This document shows positions 7,280 through 7,778 of a stretch of DNA of 7,778 nt, one piece after another. Source of the stretch: Rubrobacteraceae bacterium (GTDB lineage: Bacteria > Actinomycetota > Rubrobacteria > Rubrobacterales > Rubrobacteraceae). The stretch lies in NCBI GenBank assembly GCA_013698525.1, contig JACCSM010000396.1, positions 1-7,778 on the forward strand, in the 5' to 3' direction. A model generated the notes under the pieces. That model did not search any database, was not told the origin of the DNA, and worked only from the letters and a program-made list of their open reading frames with translations. The first letter of the stretch is position 1, and the number at the start of each line of letters is the position of its first letter. The translations under genes and the position numbers were made by a program.

Positions 7280-7561
7280 ATGCACGTCCTCATGGTCTAC
7301 GACGTCAACGTCAAGAGAGTGACGAAGGTACTCAAGATCGGCCGCAAATACCTCCAGCACATCCAGAACTCCGTCCTCGAAGGCGAACTCAGCCCCGCCC
7401 AGTTCAAGAGCCTCCGCAACGAGATAAAGAAGACCATCAAGCCCGAAGAAGACTGCGTCCGCTTCTACCTGCTTCGCACCACCCAGTACCTCACCATAGA
7501 TCAACTCGGCACCCCCCAGAAACCCGCCGCCAACCCCGAGACATCGGTAGACTTCCTCTGA
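7280..7561 (+). CDS. cas2: Cas2, structural partner of the Cas1 integrase
   Basis: A 93-aa ferredoxin-fold protein. The first strand, MHVLMVYDVNVKRVTKVLK, carries the conserved Asp (D8), followed by GRKYLQHIQNSVLEGEL (21-37), the usual Cas2 helix and strand. The strand around VRFYLLRTTQYL (60-71) is the fourth element of the fold. Cas2 dimers bridge two Cas1 dimers and measure the prespacer. The ATG lies 4 nt after the cas1 stop with no good ribosome binding site, so translation is probably coupled to cas1. An in-frame ATG at 7292 (M5) is too far into the first strand to be the start. Length is normal. It is the last gene before the leader. Confidence 0.95.
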   Translation: MHVLMVYDVNVKRVTKVLKIGRKYLQHIQNSVLEGELSPAQFKSLRNEIKKTIKPEEDCVRFYLLRTTQYLTIDQLGTPQKPAANPETSVDFL

Positions 7562-7588
7562 CCTTAAAATCCCGGCCACAAGACCCGA

Positions 7589-7617
7589 AAACTCGTCAAC
7601 CCTGGAAGCTGCACAAA
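7589..7617 (+). repeat. Leader bipartite direct repeat, copy 1
   Basis: AAACTCGTC, 12 variable bases, then TGCACAAA. Copy 2 lies at 7692-7720 with the same spacing and no gap (offset 103 bp). The two outer blocks are identical; only 4 of the 12 inner bases match. Conserved ends with a variable centre look more like a paired protein-binding site than a simple duplication. Confidence 0.6.
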
Positions 7618-7627
7618 CCCAGGGGTT
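7598..7627. other. Imperfect dyad (possible stem-loop) downstream of cas2
   Basis: AACCCTGG (7598-7605) can pair with CCAGGGGTT (7619-7627), leaving one bulged G and a 13-nt loop that contains most of TGCACAAA of repeat copy 1. It starts 37 bases after the cas2 stop. No T run follows on the + strand, so it is not a standard intrinsic terminator. It could weaken readthrough from the cas operon or be a protein-binding dyad. Confidence 0.4.
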
Positions 7628-7691
7628 CGACAAATCATCTTCCCCCTGCAAAATCAACCTTTACGCCCCATCCTGCGGCATACAGAACCAG

Positions 7692-7720
7692 AAACTCGTC
7701 CATCGAGACACTTGCACAAA
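7692..7720 (+). repeat. Leader bipartite direct repeat, copy 2
   Basis: Second copy of AAACTCGTC-N12-TGCACAAA. Its right block overlaps both the proposed -35 of the array promoter and the left arm of the dyad at 7711-7730. It ends 28 bases before the first repeat. Confidence 0.6.
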
Positions 7721-7730
7721 GCCCTGCAAG
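7711..7730. other. Perfect 6-bp dyad overlapping the array promoter
   Basis: CTTGCA (7711-7716) and TGCAAG (7725-7730) are exact inverted copies around 8 bases, 18 bases before the first repeat. The left arm covers the proposed -35 and the right arm sits in the spacer, as an operator would. It could instead be a binding site for an integration host factor or part of the Cas1-Cas2 recognition signal. Confidence 0.5.
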
Positions 7731-7740
7731 CCCCTATATT
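7712..7740 (+). promoter_or_regulatory. Candidate CRISPR array promoter
   Basis: TTGCAC (7712-7717) as -35 and TATATT (7735-7740) as -10, separated by exactly 17 bases. The -10 matches the sigma-70 consensus at 5 of 6 positions; the -35 matches only the TTG. Transcription would start about 7 bases on, near 7747, almost at the first base of the repeat and reading into the array. The orientation and the distance to the repeat fit a pre-crRNA promoter. Confidence 0.5.
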
Positions 7741-7748
7741 CAAAGTTG

Positions 7749-7778
7749 GTTCGCAGCCTACCTACAAGGATTTGAAAC
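7749..7778 (+). CRISPR. First CRISPR repeat (array continues beyond the window)
   Basis: The last 30 bases start GTTCGCAGCC and end AAGGATTTGAAAC, which fits the pattern of 30-nt repeats paired with type I-B and some type III systems (GTT start, CTACCTA core, TTGAAAC end). Only one unit is visible because the window ends on its last base, so spacing and array length cannot be shown. Cas6 cleavage 8 bases before the end would leave the crRNA handle UUUGAAAC. The position 187 bp after cas2, with a leader and promoter pointing into it, supports the call. Confidence 0.8.

Larger units (their letters stand above)
7562..7748 (+). promoter_or_regulatory. CRISPR leader
   Basis: These 187 bp lie between the cas2 stop and the first repeat and contain no plausible gene. 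By position this is the leader, which by family knowledge holds the array promoter and signals guiding Cas1-Cas2 to the first repeat. By hand count it has 58 A, 66 C, 30 G and 33 T on the + strand, about 51% GC and strongly skewed toward A and C. It contains two copies of a bipartite motif, two dyads and a promoter-like pair, listed separately. Confidence 0.8.

Noticed and set aside
7232..7657. 141-aa open frame on the - strand across cas2 and the leader
   Set aside because: It covers the cas2 gene and part of the leader, has a low-complexity product, and nothing supports expression.

Overview
The window is a nearly complete type I-B (Cst/Tneap-like) CRISPR-Cas locus, all on the + strand. It runs from the 3' part of cas6 through cas8b1 (with a probable internal cas11), cas7, cas5, cas3, cas4, cas1 and cas2, then a leader and what looks like the first CRISPR repeat, which ends exactly at the right edge. 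No transposon, tRNA or rRNA is visible.

Organism: coding DNA is moderately GC-rich (about 60% in stretches counted by hand). It uses AGG/AGA for Arg and ATA for Ile fairly freely and has GTG and TTG starts. The terminal repeat resembles 30-nt repeats ending in (A/T)TTGAAAC, which are common in thermophilic and actinobacterial lineages. A Rubrobacter-like or other deep-branching actinobacterium is a guess; the sequence does not settle the taxonomy.

Layout: positions 1-320 are the C-terminal half of Cas6 (crRNA processing). Positions 310-3424 hold the Cascade subunits Cas8b1, Cas7 and Cas5. Positions 3425-5752 encode a one-piece HD-helicase Cas3. Positions 5754-7561 hold the adaptation module Cas4-Cas1-Cas2. 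Positions 7562-7748 are a 187-bp leader and 7749-7778 is the first repeat. Neighbouring genes overlap by 11 or 4 nt, abut, or are separated by 1, 22 and 4 nt, so this reads as one translationally coupled operon. Cas6 would cut the pre-crRNA. Cas8, Cas11, Cas7 and Cas5 would form the surveillance complex, and Cas3 would degrade its targets. Cas4, Cas1 and Cas2 would insert new spacers at the leader end.

The system is of a known type, but several details deserve a second look. A textbook Shine-Dalgarno sequence and in-frame ATG inside cas8 predict a separate 120-aa Cas11 small subunit. A low-GC patch in cas8 coincides with the place where relatives are thought to carry zinc-binding cysteines, and this protein keeps only one cysteine. 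The leader has a strongly skewed base composition, a bipartite direct repeat at 103-bp spacing, two dyads, and a likely array promoter whose -35 lies inside one dyad.
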